Shown: positions 25,233-34,666, counted from the first letter of the stretch. The stretch: 44,387 bases of DNA from Verrucomicrobiales bacterium (GCA_024638765.1 JAHEJT010000023.1:1-44387), one strand, 5' to 3'. Translations and numbers: made by a program. The notes: generated from the letters alone by a model not told the origin.

Positions 25233-26219
25233 TCAGGCGTCAGCCTGGAAATCTTCCACGTCTTTCTCGTCCTCAATTTCACCCACCAGTTCTTCGAGCA
25301 CATCTTCCAGGCTGACGACACCCACGGTTCGCCCGCGATCCTGCACGACCGCCAGGTGGATGTGCTTGTCCCGAAACATCACGAGTAGCGCATCGGAGCG
25401 TCGGTTGATGTCGACGAGAAAGGCCGGACGGACGTGGGAGAGGAGCGGCGAATCGTCGCGATGATCGGCGAGGGCCTCGAGGATATCGCGGCACATCGCA
25501 ATGCCCCGAATATCATCGATGGTGTCGCGGTAGACGGGGAAGCGGGAATAGACATGGGCCCGCACTTCCTCGGCGGCCTCCCGCACGGTCGCGGACGCCT
25601 TAAGCGCAGCGACATCCTCCAGAGGCGTCATGAGGTCGCCCGCGGTGCGATCGTTGAGAATGAAGGCGCGATGAATCATGCGCATTTCATCGCTCTCGAT
25701 CAGTCCCGCGCGCCGCCCGATGGTGACGAGCGCCCGGATCTGCTGTTCGGTTCCGATCCGGCGCTTGCCTCGCTTAAGGAGGCCGGCCAGCAATTCCAGT
25801 GTCCGCACGAGCGGATACAGCGCGATGCTCACCCCCTGGATCAGGGGAGCCGAGAGACGGCTGATGAGCGGGGCATAATGCGCGCCCAGCGCTTTGGGAA
25901 TAATCTCCGAAAAGACGATCGTTCCCAGCGTCAAGCCGGCCACCGTCAGCCCGACCGCCTGCGTCCCATAAAGCTGGATCGCCTTCTGGCTGACGATCAC
26001 CGGTCCGATGACGTTGACGGTGTTCGTCAGGATGACGATGACCACCACGGCCCGAGTCAAGGTCCGCCGCAGGGTTTCAAGGCGGCGCGCGCCCCACTTT
26101 CCATTGACGATCATCTCCGAGATCTCGGGGTGCGTGACGCTCAGGACGGCGGCGTCAATCGCAGCCATGATACCGGAAAGAGCAAGGAAGAGGAGAGTCG
26201 CAATCAGAAGAGAAGTCAT
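25233..26219 (-). CDS. CNNM/CorC-type transmembrane protein with CBS pair
   Basis: This 328-residue protein has an N-terminal DUF21 (CNNM) membrane domain with about four helices (residues 3-22, 58-78, 88-107 and 120-140) including IVFSEIIPKALGAHY, and a C-terminal pair of CBS domains from about residue 195 (RAFILNDRTAGDLMTPLEDV). Such proteins are implicated in divalent-cation (Mg2+, Co2+) transport or resistance. No HlyC/CorC C-terminal domain follows the CBS pair, as the protein ends soon after EIEDEKDVEDFQADA. It converges on the nitroreductase gene. Confidence 0.85.
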   Translation of the reverse strand: MTSLLIATLLFLALSGIMAAIDAAVLSVTHPEISEMIVNGKWGARRLETLRRTLTRAVVVIVILTNTVNVIGPVIVSQKAIQLYGTQAVGLTVAGLTLGTIVFSEIIPKALGAHYAPLISRLSAPLIQGVSIALYPLVRTLELLAGLLKRGKRRIGTEQQIRALVTIGRRAGLIESDEMRMIHRAFILNDRTAGDLMTPLEDVAALKASATVREAAEEVRAHVYSRFPVYRDTIDDIRGIAMCRDILEALADHRDDSPLLSHVRPAFLVDINRRSDALLVMFRDKHIHLAVVQDRGRTVGVVSLEDVLEELVGEIEDEKDVEDFQADA

Positions 26220-26303
26220 GACAATTACAGCTGGGATTTATAAGTTGGGTGGTATGCCTGGCCTGAAATTCCGCCTCAAGGGATGGTCCCGATCAAGGCG
26301 CGA

Positions 26304-27260
26304 CTACGAAATTGATCCTTCCCGGCTTGAGTTATAGTGTCTCAGACATTGCGGTTCCCGCCCGCGCACGACGCGACGGCCCTTGAGCTCACCGTGAGTT
26401 TCGGTGACCACGGTGCACTGGTCTTCATGCCCGTCACGCTCGAAGAACAGAACCACCCAGTCGCTTGTCTTGTCCAGCTCGTGAGCCCTGGCCGTATTTG
26501 AGAAAAGCACGGTGAAGGACCAGCCGCCCTCGCGTTCCGTGTGGAGAATCGGGAGCCACGCTTTCCCTTCGGGATTGAGCCGGCGCGGGGCGATCTTGCG
26601 AAGCCTGCCTGCTTCCGCCTCGCGGCGGTATTCGGCATCGACATCGAGAAGGATCGCCACCGAAGGCTGCTCGTCCTCCGTTTCCACGCCTTGAGCGGCG
26701 TCCGCCCTCCCCTCGCGAAGACGCCGCTGCCGGGCGCGACGGCGGGTGGACTGGCTGAGCGCCGCCTCCAGGGCGGCCCGGACGCCGCGCAAGCGCCGTT
26801 CTCCCATACCGGGGACATTGGCGAGGCGACCGTCATGGGCGGCGACCTCCAGTTCTTCGAGTGTCTCCACGTGAAGCTCGGTGTGAATCCGGTGCGCCAG
26901 TTCTTCGCCGATGCCGGGAATGGTGCAGAAAAGATCTTCCGGCGAGACCTCGCCCTCGAGGCGCTCCAGCATGCGCACCCGCCCCGTGTGGACGAATTCG
27001 CGAATGGTCCCCGCGATGCTGCTGCCGACGCCGGGCAGTTCCTCCAGCTTGCCACGGGCGCCCTCCCCCGCCAGTGCGGCGACAGGCTCGGCCCAAGCCG
27101 CGACTTCGCCGGCGGCACGGCGGTAAGCACGAACCCGATGCAAATTCGCGCCCTGCGTTTCGAGCAACTGGGCGATTCTCTCCAACAGCTCCGCGACTTC
27201 ATCGTTACCGGGCAATTTGGCTGCTCTCATGGCTTCGGCTTCATGTCCCTCCCGAATCAT
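26304..27260 (-). CDS. Helix-hairpin-helix protein resembling the N-terminal half of family X DNA polymerases
   Basis: About 318 residues. The N-terminus (NDEVAELLERIAQLLETQGANLHRVRAYRRAAGEV) is the 8-kDa domain type of DNA polymerase X, followed by helix-hairpin-helix motifs (LPGVGSSIAGTI, IPGIGEELAHRIH, VPGMGERRLRGV). No polymerase palm aspartates or PHP domain follow. The C-terminal 130 residues form a different domain of unknown role (PSVAILLDVDAEYRREAEAG, AWLPILHTEREGG, WVVLFFERDG). It is probably a structure-specific DNA-binding protein. It starts two bases after the Mut7-C stop, so the two are likely cotranslated. Confidence 0.72.
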   Translation of the reverse strand: MIREGHEAEAMRAAKLPGNDEVAELLERIAQLLETQGANLHRVRAYRRAAGEVAAWAEPVAALAGEGARGKLEELPGVGSSIAGTIREFVHTGRVRMLERLEGEVSPEDLFCTIPGIGEELAHRIHTELHVETLEELEVAAHDGRLANVPGMGERRLRGVRAALEAALSQSTRRRARQRRLREGRADAAQGVETEDEQPSVAILLDVDAEYRREAEAGRLRKIAPRRLNPEGKAWLPILHTEREGGWSFTVLFSNTARAHELDKTSDWVVLFFERDGHEDQCTVVTETHGELKGRRVVRGREPQCLRHYNSSREGSIS

Positions 27261-27262
27261 TG

Positions 27263-28021
27263 CTAAGCTAACACGCTTTTCAGCTTCGCCAGCATCCGAT
27301 CGTAATGCGATCCTTTCCAGTACACCTTGCCGCATCCCGCGCATTGATAAAAGTCCTCGTAATGAAGCCCCGTTTTCGGTTCCAGGCGCTCCCAGACAGC
27401 GGCTTTTTCCACCGCCTGGATGCGGCCGTTGCACTCCAGGCAGCGCAGGAAGGGCCGCAGGCTTCCTTCCAGTTGAAAGCGGCGCAATACCTCGATGATT
27501 TGTGCGTCCGGCTGCTCGGCGCGTACCCAATAGCCATGGTCGATTTCTTTGCGATGCAGCAGGAGCCGGTCACGGGTCAGCACCACGCGGTTTTCCGTTG
27601 CTGACAAGGCCGCGATTTCCGCATCCTCGAGATCGTTGCGGTAAATGGTATCAAAGCCCGCCAGGCGCAGCCAGCGCGCCAGCTTTCCGAGGTTGACGTC
27701 GAGCACGAAGCGGGTCTCCCGCAGGGGCGCCTCGCGCAAGCGGACCAGCGGCGTAATGTCAAAGCTCTCGAAGACAGGGTAGACGGCAATGCGGTCGCCG
27801 CCCCCCAGGTGGTAATCGAAACCGACGGCTTCGCCATTGGCGAGAATCAAGTCCACCTCCGTGTGTGGAATGCCCTGCGCCTCGATGGCATCCTTGACCG
27901 ACGGCTTTCCGCCGAACCGGTAAGTGCGCTCCCTCCCCGACTGCCAGAGGGGAAGGAAGTCATTGAGCTCGCCGTAGAAACGAAAAACAGCCGTTTTTCC
28001 GCCTGGCTCTGTCATGATCAT
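27263..28021 (-). CDS. Mut7-C RNase-domain protein with ubiquitin-like N-terminus
   Basis: This 252-residue protein begins with a ThiS/MoaD-like beta-grasp domain (AVFRFYGELNDFLP to GGGDRIAVYPVFE, about residues 9-88). The C-terminal Mut7-C domain (FVLDVNLGKLARWLRLAGFDTIYRND, then VVLTRDRLLLHR) is PIN-related with Asp residues suited to nuclease activity. It ends in a zinc ribbon (CLEC and CAGC pairs). The architecture is a known bacterial/archaeal one, but its target is not established. It is divergent from the 28045 gene. Confidence 0.85.
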   Translation of the reverse strand: MIMTEPGGKTAVFRFYGELNDFLPLWQSGRERTYRFGGKPSVKDAIEAQGIPHTEVDLILANGEAVGFDYHLGGGDRIAVYPVFESFDITPLVRLREAPLRETRFVLDVNLGKLARWLRLAGFDTIYRNDLEDAEIAALSATENRVVLTRDRLLLHRKEIDHGYWVRAEQPDAQIIEVLRRFQLEGSLRPFLRCLECNGRIQAVEKAAVWERLEPKTGLHYEDFYQCAGCGKVYWKGSHYDRMLAKLKSVLA

Positions 28022-28044
28022 GGCAATGATCCATCATTAGAACA

Positions 28045-28290
28045 ATGGAACTGACGCCCGTCGAGGTCGAGTGTTACGCCGGCCATAAAGCCGACGAAAC
28101 GCCGCGGCGTTTCCTTCTGGGAGAAGCCTGGATTGAAATTGCGGAGGTGGTGGACCGCTGGTATCAACTCAAGAGCCGTCCCCAGTGGCCGCGCGCGGAT
28201 TATTTCAAAGTGCGCGGCGCCGACGCGCATGAGTATCTGCTGAAACACGATTTGGAGTCCGATCACTGGTATCTCGGGCGGCGCTGGTAA
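28045..28290 (+). CDS. Small conserved protein, DUF6504-like
   Basis: This 81-residue protein begins MELTPVEVECYAGHKADETPRRFLL and continues with an EIAEVVDRWYQ segment. It is beta-rich, ending YLLKHDLESDHWYLGRRW. The pattern, a short opening strand, a GEAWIEI strand and a closing W-containing strand, resembles DUF6504 proteins, which accompany varied genes. No catalytic motif is seen. It is transcribed away from the Mut7-C gene. Confidence 0.6.
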   Translation: MELTPVEVECYAGHKADETPRRFLLGEAWIEIAEVVDRWYQLKSRPQWPRADYFKVRGADAHEYLLKHDLESDHWYLGRRW

Positions 28291-28384
28291 GAGCGGGCTG
28301 GAATGCACTTCGGGCTGCGGTTACCCTCAAGACCATGCGCAGTGGCCTCGCGCGCGTGAAAATCCTCCGCTTTCCGCCCTGCCC

Positions 28385-28672
28385 ATGTTCCGCAAAGACC
28401 TTCTCGAACTCCTCAGGGACAATCCGATGTCGGTTGCCGAGATCGCGAGGGAGGTCCGTGTCCCGGTAAAAGAGGTGCACGACGACCTGCGCCATCTGTT
28501 GCAGAGCCTGCGGCACACCGGGCAGGAAATGGATGTGACGCCGGCGCAGTGCCGCAAGTGCGGCTTCGAGTTCGATGCGGAAAAGCTCACCAAACCCTCG
28601 AAATGCCCGAAATGCCGGGCGACGTGGATCCGGGAACCGCTGATAGAGATCCGGAATCGGCACCGTGGCTGA
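28385..28672 (+). CDS. Predicted transcriptional regulator, HTH plus zinc ribbon (COG3357-like)
   Basis: This 95-residue protein has a winged-helix-like N-terminus (DLLELLRDNPMSVAEIAREVRVPVKEVHDDLRHLL). This is followed by a four-cysteine zinc ribbon, CRKCGFEF and CPKCRATW. The arrangement matches small HTH-zinc-ribbon regulators best known from archaea. The binding site and target are unknown. The 241 bases downstream (28673-28913) show no convincing gene. Confidence 0.75.
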   Translation: MFRKDLLELLRDNPMSVAEIAREVRVPVKEVHDDLRHLLQSLRHTGQEMDVTPAQCRKCGFEFDAEKLTKPSKCPKCRATWIREPLIEIRNRHRG

Positions 28673-28913
28673 GGTGCGTCGTCGCGCATTCCTGGCCCTC
28701 GTGGCAGTCAGTCAGGCCGCCGGCATCGGCTGACCGAAATTTCGTGACCAACCCGGTGCTACTGCCTGTAAGATGGGCCAGAGGCGAAGATTCTTCACAA
28801 GTGGAGGGCACCAGGCGCATCCGGAAAAGCGGGATTGCCGGGCAGGGTAGGCAGGTGGCGGAAGCTGGCCTGGACAGTGCTTCCGAGTTGAAGTCTTCCC
28901 TCAGCCAGAGACC

Positions 28914-29954
28914 ATGAGCGTGGATCCGTCATTGAAGGAAAGGGAAAACCTCGTCTCTATCGAGGACAAGGTGGCATTCCTGTCTTCCGCAGAGCATTAC
29001 CCGGAACGACCGCGGGAAATCGAGACCAGAGAAACGCACATGTCGTGGGTGTTCCTTGCCGGGGATCACGCTTACAAGCTGAAGAAGCCGGTGCGCTATA
29101 GGTTTCTCGACTTCAGGACCCTCGATGCGAGGAGAGAAAGCTGCATCCGTGAGATGCAGTTGAACCAAACCCTGGCCGCGGGCGTCTATCTTGAACCCGT
29201 GCCGTTGACCATGGATGAAAAAGGGAATCTGGCGCTCGGCGGCGGAGGGACAGTGATCGACTGGTTGGTAAAGATGCGCCGACTGCCCCGGGAGCATATG
29301 CTCGATGAGGCGATCCGCCGGGACACGGTCGGGGAGCGCGCCGTCGGAGAAGTTGCGGCCCTTCTGGCGGGTTTTTACCAGCATGCGGAGCGAGTTGAGG
29401 CCGAGCCTGCGGATTATCTGGAGCAACTGGATCGGGGCATTGGCGAGGACGCCGAGGAGATTTGCGAAGTGGCTGACGAATCGCTGGCAGCTTCCGCGCG
29501 CAGGCTGGCGGAAGCGCTGCGCGAGTTTCTGACGACGGACGGAGCGATGTTTGTGCGCCGGGCTGCCGACGGAAAAATCCTGGAAGGGCATGGAGATCTA
29601 AGGCCGGAACACATTTGTCTCGCGCCTCCGCCGGCAGTCATCGATCGCTTGAATTTCAACCGCGCCTTTCGGATCAATGATCCGGTCGAAGAACTTTCCT
29701 TTCTGGATCTCGAGTGCGAGGTCCTGGGATCGGAGGCCGTGGGAAAGATTGTATTCGACACGTATGAGCGTGTCACCGGGGATGTGGTTTCCAAGCGATT
29801 GATTTCCTTTTTCAAAGGCAAAAGGGCGCTATTGCGGGCGAAGCTGATGCTAGGGCACACCATCGAGCCGCGTTATGGGGACGATCCGGAATGGCGCCGG
29901 CGGGCGGAAGCGTATTTGAATTGCGGGCTGCGGCACGCGCGGGAACTCGGGTAA
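28914..29954 (+). CDS. Aminoglycoside-phosphotransferase-fold protein (COG2187-like)
   Basis: This 346-residue protein contains a kinase-like fold: THMSWVFLAGDHAYKLKKPVRYRFLDF holds the ATP-binding lysine, and HGDLRPEHICL is the Brenner-type catalytic loop. INDPVEELSFLDLECE follows, where the metal-binding Asp would be expected. In many bacteria this domain is fused to a P-loop kinase (COG0645). Here that second domain is absent and the protein ends after the APH-like part. The substrate is unknown. It converges on prs. Confidence 0.72.
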   Translation: MSVDPSLKERENLVSIEDKVAFLSSAEHYPERPREIETRETHMSWVFLAGDHAYKLKKPVRYRFLDFRTLDARRESCIREMQLNQTLAAGVYLEPVPLTMDEKGNLALGGGGTVIDWLVKMRRLPREHMLDEAIRRDTVGERAVGEVAALLAGFYQHAERVEAEPADYLEQLDRGIGEDAEEICEVADESLAASARRLAEALREFLTTDGAMFVRRAADGKILEGHGDLRPEHICLAPPPAVIDRLNFNRAFRINDPVEELSFLDLECEVLGSEAVGKIVFDTYERVTGDVVSKRLISFFKGKRALLRAKLMLGHTIEPRYGDDPEWRRRAEAYLNCGLRHARELG

Positions 29955-30004
29955 GTGATCGTGCCCTCGTCCCGATTTGCGGGACGGGGCGAGCTTCAAT
30001 TTTC

Positions 30005-30991
30005 TCAATCCCCCAACAACTCCACCAGGGAGCCGCCGGAATGGATTCTCTCGATCGCCTGCCCGAGGAGGGGCGCAGCCTCGAGAACGAGGAGCTTTTC
30101 CATGACTGGAGACTTTTCCAGTCGCAAAGGCGGAATGGAATCGGTGATCACGATGTTTTCGAGGGCGGGATGGGCGAGATTTTTCGTGGCGTCGCTGACG
30201 AAGACCCCGTGGGTCGCCGCCGCAGACACGGACGAGGCGCCCAGTTCCTTGCAGGCGGCGGCAGCTCGCGAGAGGGTGGTGCCGGTGCTGATGAGATCGT
30301 CGATGATGATGACCATTCGGCCGGCGACGTCTGCCACGACCGTCTCGCCGCTGACGGCACCCATGCTTCGCTGTTTCTGCATGAAGCCGACGGGGATCTC
30401 GCGGTTCAGCGCGCGGCCCAAGGACTCGCGAAACGCTTCCGCCCGTTTCATTCCTCCAGCGTCAGGGGAGAGGACGATCACCTCGTTCGCCCCGATGAGA
30501 GGCGCAAAGTGTTTTACGAACAGTTTCTTTGCCTCCAGGTGGTCGGTGCGGATGCGGAAGGCATTCTGGAATGCTTGGAGATTGTGGACATCGAGCGTGA
30601 CGACGCGGTCGGTGCCGACGGCCTCGAGGAGGCCGGCGACATAGCGGGTGGTGACGGGGTCCCGGGACTTGGTTTTGCGATCCTTTCGGGCGTAACAGAG
30701 GTAGGGCACCACGGCGGTGACGCGGCGGGCGGAGGCGTCTTTGAGCGCGCCGAGGAAGAAAAGAAGCCTGCACAACTTGTCGTTCACGCTGAGTCGCGGT
30801 TCTCCGTAGAGTGATTGGACGACAAAGACGTCCTGGCCGCGCACGTTTTCCAGGGGACGGCACTTGTGCTCGCCATCCTCGAAGTCCCGCTCCTCGTGGG
30901 CGCCGAGGGGAAGTCCGAGATGACCGGCGACCTTTTTGGCGAATGCCTTGCCGCTTTCGAGCGAAAAGAGGCTGATGTCTTCGGGGGTCAT
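30005..30991 (-). CDS. prs: Ribose-phosphate pyrophosphokinase
   Basis: This 328-residue enzyme makes PRPP from ribose 5-phosphate and ATP. The N-terminal half has [10 protein letters not shown] and [10 protein letters not shown], the flexible-loop [23 protein letters not shown], and the binding segment VVTLDVHN. The C-terminal PRPP loop is [13 protein letters not shown]. It lies 40 bases downstream of a PAC2-family gene on the same strand, and PRPP is the co-substrate of the nearby PncB. The ordinary signature residues are present. Confidence 0.92.
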   Translation of the reverse strand: MTPEDISLFSLESGKAFAKKVAGHLGLPLGAHEERDFEDGEHKCRPLENVRGQDVFVVQSLYGEPRLSVNDKLCRLLFFLGALKDASARRVTAVVPYLCYARKDRKTKSRDPVTTRYVAGLLEAVGTDRVVTLDVHNLQAFQNAFRIRTDHLEAKKLFVKHFAPLIGANEVIVLSPDAGGMKRAEAFRESLGRALNREIPVGFMQKQRSMGAVSGETVVADVAGRMVIIIDDLISTGTTLSRAAAACKELGASSVSAAATHGVFVSDATKNLAHPALENIVITDSIPPLRLEKSPVMEKLLVLEAAPLLGQAIERIHSGGSLVELLGD

Positions 30992-31031
30992 GGGTGCTTC
31001 GGTTGAGGCTGGTCCGGTGACGGCAGGGGCT

Positions 31032-31985
31032 TCACTTTTCGTCCGTTTCGCGAAAGAGGTTCAGGAAGCGGTCCTCATAAAGTTTGTAGAGATCCCAGCG
31101 GTCGAGTTCCTGTTTCAGTTGGGCGGCCTTCTCCTTGGAGGCGGTCGCCTTGACCTCGGAAAAGAGGCGCTCGATTTTTTCCATCACGTACTGGGGCACC
31201 TTTTCCTCCTCGACTTCTTTCCAGTCTTCGCCCTCTTCCTCTCCAGGCCGCTCGCCGGCGTGGAACGCCTTGCGGATATGGTTCTCGATCTGCTCCATCA
31301 ACTTGTCCGTCTGGGCGATGGCCTCATCGAGGGCGGTCATGTCAATTTCTACGCCGAGAATCCGCTCGAGGACCCGGATGATCTCTTTCGATGATTTTGG
31401 GTTCACGATGTTGATCGCGTATTGCGGCATGGTGGCCAGCAAGCAGGCGGCGGGTATCTCGCGAAGGCCGGCAAATCCCAGGAGAAGCCCATTCAGGCCG
31501 GTGATCTGCCCTTCCTGGAGAAGCTCCACTCCGGCCGGAGGCAGGCGATCGCGAAGCGCCTTTTCATTTGCTGCGCCGAACACTTTGACAGGCTCTGCCC
31601 GGCCGACTGGCATGGCGAAGGCGGCTCCCGTGATAATGGTGGCGGTCTCGTGATCCTGTGCGAAATCGAGGATGTCTTTCATGAGTTCAAGGGCCGCCGT
31701 GCCTCCCACCTGCACCTCGCTCTCGAGGATCAGAAGCGGCGGATGCTTGAGATAGTAGATGGGGCTTGCGGGAGGCCCGGGAAGTTCGGCCAGGCCTTCC
31801 TTGATCACGATCGCTTCCGGCGCGACGAGTTCGCTGACGTCGATCTCGCCGAGCAGTTCGGCTTTCAAATCGGCTCTCAGGTAACCGATCGCGGTCGCCC
31901 CGACGTTGCCCATGCCGGGCCAGCCTGCGAGGAACGTGGGAGAATCGAGTTCCCCGCGAATGTCGTGATGGAGATCGAATTTCAT
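31032..31985 (-). CDS. PAC2-family (proteasome-assembly-chaperone-like) protein
   Basis: This 317-residue protein has the PAC2 pattern: an N-terminal [19 protein letters not shown] segment, a central [13 protein letters not shown] block and a [24 protein letters not shown] region. The C-terminal tail, from about residue 225, is highly charged and probably coiled-coil. Eukaryotic and archaeal relatives assist proteasome assembly. In bacteria the role is mostly unknown. I chose ATG 31985 over an upstream frame opening at 32042. Its partner prs follows at 40 bases. Confidence 0.82.
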   Translation of the reverse strand: MKFDLHHDIRGELDSPTFLAGWPGMGNVGATAIGYLRADLKAELLGEIDVSELVAPEAIVIKEGLAELPGPPASPIYYLKHPPLLILESEVQVGGTAALELMKDILDFAQDHETATIITGAAFAMPVGRAEPVKVFGAANEKALRDRLPPAGVELLQEGQITGLNGLLLGFAGLREIPAACLLATMPQYAINIVNPKSSKEIIRVLERILGVEIDMTALDEAIAQTDKLMEQIENHIRKAFHAGERPGEEEGEDWKEVEEEKVPQYVMEKIERLFSEVKATASKEKAAQLKQELDRWDLYKLYEDRFLNLFRETDEK

Positions 31986-32114
31986 GGCATGGCGAGCGAC
32001 TCCCAGGCGCCCCTCATACAAATTAGCGGGAGGACGGGCCAAATGCTCTGCAGAAATTAAGGAAAACTGCGCATTTCTTTGGCACTAACCTCTCTCCCAA
32101 CCAACTCCTTTAAG

Positions 32115-32129
32115 GGATCGTATGATAAT
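32115..32129 (+). promoter_or_regulatory. Possible -10 element upstream of pncA
   Basis: TATGAT at 32121-32126 in an AT-rich patch lies about 25 bases before the GTG start of pncA. No good -35 hexamer is seen at the expected distance. Confidence 0.22.
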
Positions 32130-32150
32130 TTCCAGGGGCTATACTCGCCA

Positions 32151-32726
32151 GTGGTGAAGATAGCGGTCGAGCTTGGGCCGCGCGACGCGGTGTTGATTGT
32201 GGACGTGCAGAATGATTTCTTTCCCGGCGGCGCTTTGCCGGTAAAAGAAGGGGAGAACGTCGTGCCCGCGCTCAACCGGTGGATCGAGGCGGCGCAGGCA
32301 GGTGGCGCGACGGTCGTCGCGTCCCGGGACTGGCACCCGCGGGGGCACGCCAGTTTTCAGAAAAGTGGGGGCCCCTGGCCGGCACATTGCGTGCAGGAAA
32401 CGCCGGGCGCCGCATTCTGCCCCGACTTAGTGTTACCCGTAGATGCGGTGATTGTGTCAAAGGGTGACGACCCGAAGCGCGACGCCTATTCGGCCTTTGA
32501 GGGGACGGATCTTGCGTTGCAACTACGGGCGAGGGGCATCACCCGGCTCTGGATCGGAGGTGTGGCCACAGAGTATTGTGTGCTGTCGACGGTTCTGGAC
32601 GCGGTAAAGAATGGTTTCGAAGTGCACGTTCTGGAGGAGGCGTTGGCGGCGGTGGAGGCGAAAGCGAGGGACGGGGCGCGCGCCCTGGGGAAGATGCGCG
32701 ACGCCGGGGCGGTGATTGAGGCATAG
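32151..32726 (+). CDS. pncA: Nicotinamidase
   Basis: This 191-residue enzyme hydrolyses nicotinamide to nicotinate. The catalytic triad is visible as D18 in LIVDVQNDFF, the lysine in VSKGDD and the cysteine in GVATEYCV. A metal site is suggested by the DWHPRGHASF segment. There is no ATG near the domain start, so the GTG at 32151 (or 32154) is the likely start. It is divergent from the PAC2 gene and lies 30 bases upstream of pncB. Confidence 0.9.
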   Translation: MVKIAVELGPRDAVLIVDVQNDFFPGGALPVKEGENVVPALNRWIEAAQAGGATVVASRDWHPRGHASFQKSGGPWPAHCVQETPGAAFCPDLVLPVDAVIVSKGDDPKRDAYSAFEGTDLALQLRARGITRLWIGGVATEYCVLSTVLDAVKNGFEVHVLEEALAAVEAKARDGARALGKMRDAGAVIEA

Positions 32727-32756
32727 AGGGAGAGGGGAAAAAGCGGAATCGAAGCC

Positions 32757-34139
32757 ATGCATGAAGAACCTTTCGAAGATCCACTGCGCTCGGCTTTTTT
32801 CACCGACCTTTACGAGATCACCATGGCGCAGGCATATTTCGCCGAGGGGATGCGGGCTCGGGCGGTGTTCGAGTTGTTCTTCCGCAAGATGCCTCCCCAA
32901 CGGAGGTACATCGTGGCGGCGGGACTGGAAGAGATTGTGAGTTACCTGGAGAATCTTCGCTTTGATGAAAGCGATTTGAGTTACCTGGGCGCCCAGGGAG
33001 GCTTTTCCGGGGAGTTTCTCGACTGGTTGCGGGATTTTCGGTTTACCGGGGACGTTTACGCGGTTGCGGAGGGCACGATTGTGTTTGAAAACGAACCCTT
33101 GCTCCAGGTGGTGGCGCCGATCGTGGAGGCACAGATTATTGAGACCTTGGTGCTCAACCAGATGAACTTTCAGAGCGTGCTGGCGACCAAAGCGATGCGC
33201 GTGGTCGAAGCTGCGGGCGGACGCACGATGGTGGACTTCGGGGCGCGCCGGGCCCAGGGGACGGAGGCGGCCATGAAGCTGGCACGCGCCTCTTATATCG
33301 CCGGTGCGGCGGGGACGAGCAATCTGCTGGCGGGCAAGCGTTACGGGATACCGGTATTCGGGACGATGGCACACAGCTACATTCAGGCCCACGAAAGTGA
33401 AATGGCCGCCCTGGAGGCGTTTGCGGCGCTTTATCCGGAGACGACGCTGCTGGTGGATACCTACGACACTCTCGAGGGCGTCCAGAAGGTGATCGCATTG
33501 AGCCGAAAGCTGGGAAAGAAGTTCCGGGTAGGGGCGATACGGCTCGACTCGGGCGATCTCGCGTCACTGGCAAAAGCGGCGCGCCGGAAACTGGACGGCG
33601 CCGGGTTGCAGAACGTGTCCATTTTTGCGTCGGGAGGGCTGGACGAGTTCGCGATTGCGGACTTGGTCGCGGCGGGTGCGCCGATTGACGGATTCGGGGT
33701 GGGGACAAACCTCGCGGTGAGCAATGATGTCCCGTCCCTGGATATCGCCTACAAGCTGGTGGAATACGCCGATGCACCGCGTTCCAAGCTTTCGCCGGGA
33801 AAAGTGATTATTCCGGGACGCAAGCAGGTGTATCGACGAGTCGATGACGGTTTGCTGGCGGGTGATGTGATTGCGCGGCACGACGAGAAGTGCGAAGGAG
33901 AGCCCTTGCTCCGGCAGGTGATGCGGAGTGGGAAACCGATGGAAGGCGAGCCCCCGTCTCTCGATGAAATCCGCGCGCATGCGCGCCGCGAAAGGACGCA
34001 GTTGCCGTCGGTGCTTACAGTGATCGAAAGCGGCGGCGCGCGGCCGGATTCTCCCGTCAGCTTGAGTCCCGGACTGCAGTCGGAATTCGAGACGCTGCGC
34101 GCGAAACTGCTCCGCGAGGGTGCAGATCCTAACGAGTGA
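32757..34139 (+). CDS. pncB: Nicotinate phosphoribosyltransferase
   Basis: This 460-residue enzyme joins nicotinate and PRPP to nicotinate mononucleotide. It starts with FFTDLYEITMAQAYF, and contains MVDFGARRAQGTEAA and the phosphate-binding FRVGAIRLDSGDL stretch, then SGGLDEF and GFGVGTNL. Directly after pncA and near prs, it completes a PncA-PncB route to NAD. It ends 6 bases before the archease start. Confidence 0.93.
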   Translation: MHEEPFEDPLRSAFFTDLYEITMAQAYFAEGMRARAVFELFFRKMPPQRRYIVAAGLEEIVSYLENLRFDESDLSYLGAQGGFSGEFLDWLRDFRFTGDVYAVAEGTIVFENEPLLQVVAPIVEAQIIETLVLNQMNFQSVLATKAMRVVEAAGGRTMVDFGARRAQGTEAAMKLARASYIAGAAGTSNLLAGKRYGIPVFGTMAHSYIQAHESEMAALEAFAALYPETTLLVDTYDTLEGVQKVIALSRKLGKKFRVGAIRLDSGDLASLAKAARRKLDGAGLQNVSIFASGGLDEFAIADLVAAGAPIDGFGVGTNLAVSNDVPSLDIAYKLVEYADAPRSKLSPGKVIIPGRKQVYRRVDDGLLAGDVIARHDEKCEGEPLLRQVMRSGKPMEGEPPSLDEIRAHARRERTQLPSVLTVIESGGARPDSPVSLSPGLQSEFETLRAKLLREGADPNE

Positions 34140-34145
34140 TGGCTG

Positions 34146-34565
34146 ATGTTCGAGACCTTTGCACACACGGCCGATCTGGGACTACGGGTGAGGGCGCCGG
34201 AATTGACGGCGGTTTTCGAAGACGCCGCGCAGGGGTTTCTGGCGGTATTGATCGACAACCCGGAAGAGGTCGCAGCGGTCGAGGAAAGAGAGATCGCGAT
34301 TCAAGGGGTTGCGGGAAAGGTCGACGACCTGTTATTCGACTGGCTGAACGAGTTGCTGTACCTGTTCGAGACTGACCGAATGCTTTTTTGTGATTTTGAC
34401 ATCACGGTGGACGAAGCGGGATTGAAAGCGACGGCGCGTGGCGAGAGATTTGATCCGTCGCGCCATCACGCGGCGCACGAAATCAAGGCGATCACCTATC
34501 ATGGGCTGAAAGTCGCGCAGGAGGAGGGCGGCGACTGGCTGGCGGAAGTGATCGTGGATATATAG
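34146..34565 (+). CDS. Archease, RtcB ligase activator
   Basis: This 139-residue protein has the typical start MFETFAHTADLGLRV with the acidic metal ligand in HTAD, an LLFDWLNELLYLFE helix and a C-terminal EIKAITYHGL...VIVDI. Archease speeds guanylylation and turnover of the RNA ligase RtcB, whose gene lies 101 bases downstream. It is six bases after pncB and so probably in the same transcript. Confidence 0.9.
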   Translation: MFETFAHTADLGLRVRAPELTAVFEDAAQGFLAVLIDNPEEVAAVEEREIAIQGVAGKVDDLLFDWLNELLYLFETDRMLFCDFDITVDEAGLKATARGERFDPSRHHAAHEIKAITYHGLKVAQEEGGDWLAEVIVDI

Positions 34566-34570
34566 AGAGA

Positions 34571-34605
34571 GGGACGAGTGGCGAGGGTCGAGTGGGGAGA
34601 GGAGG
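34571..34605. repeat. Heptanucleotide-phased degenerate repeat after archease
   Basis: Starting six bases after the archease stop are five 7-base units related to GGGACGA and GTGGCGA. The phase is unbroken. Two of the units match or nearly match those of the arrays at 285 and 42800. The array lies between archease and rtcB. Confidence 0.65.
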
Positions 34606-34666
34606 TGTCTACCGCAAGAATTGCGTAGCGTGCGGGGGGAGGAAAGGCTTAGGTTGGCTTGAGTCG

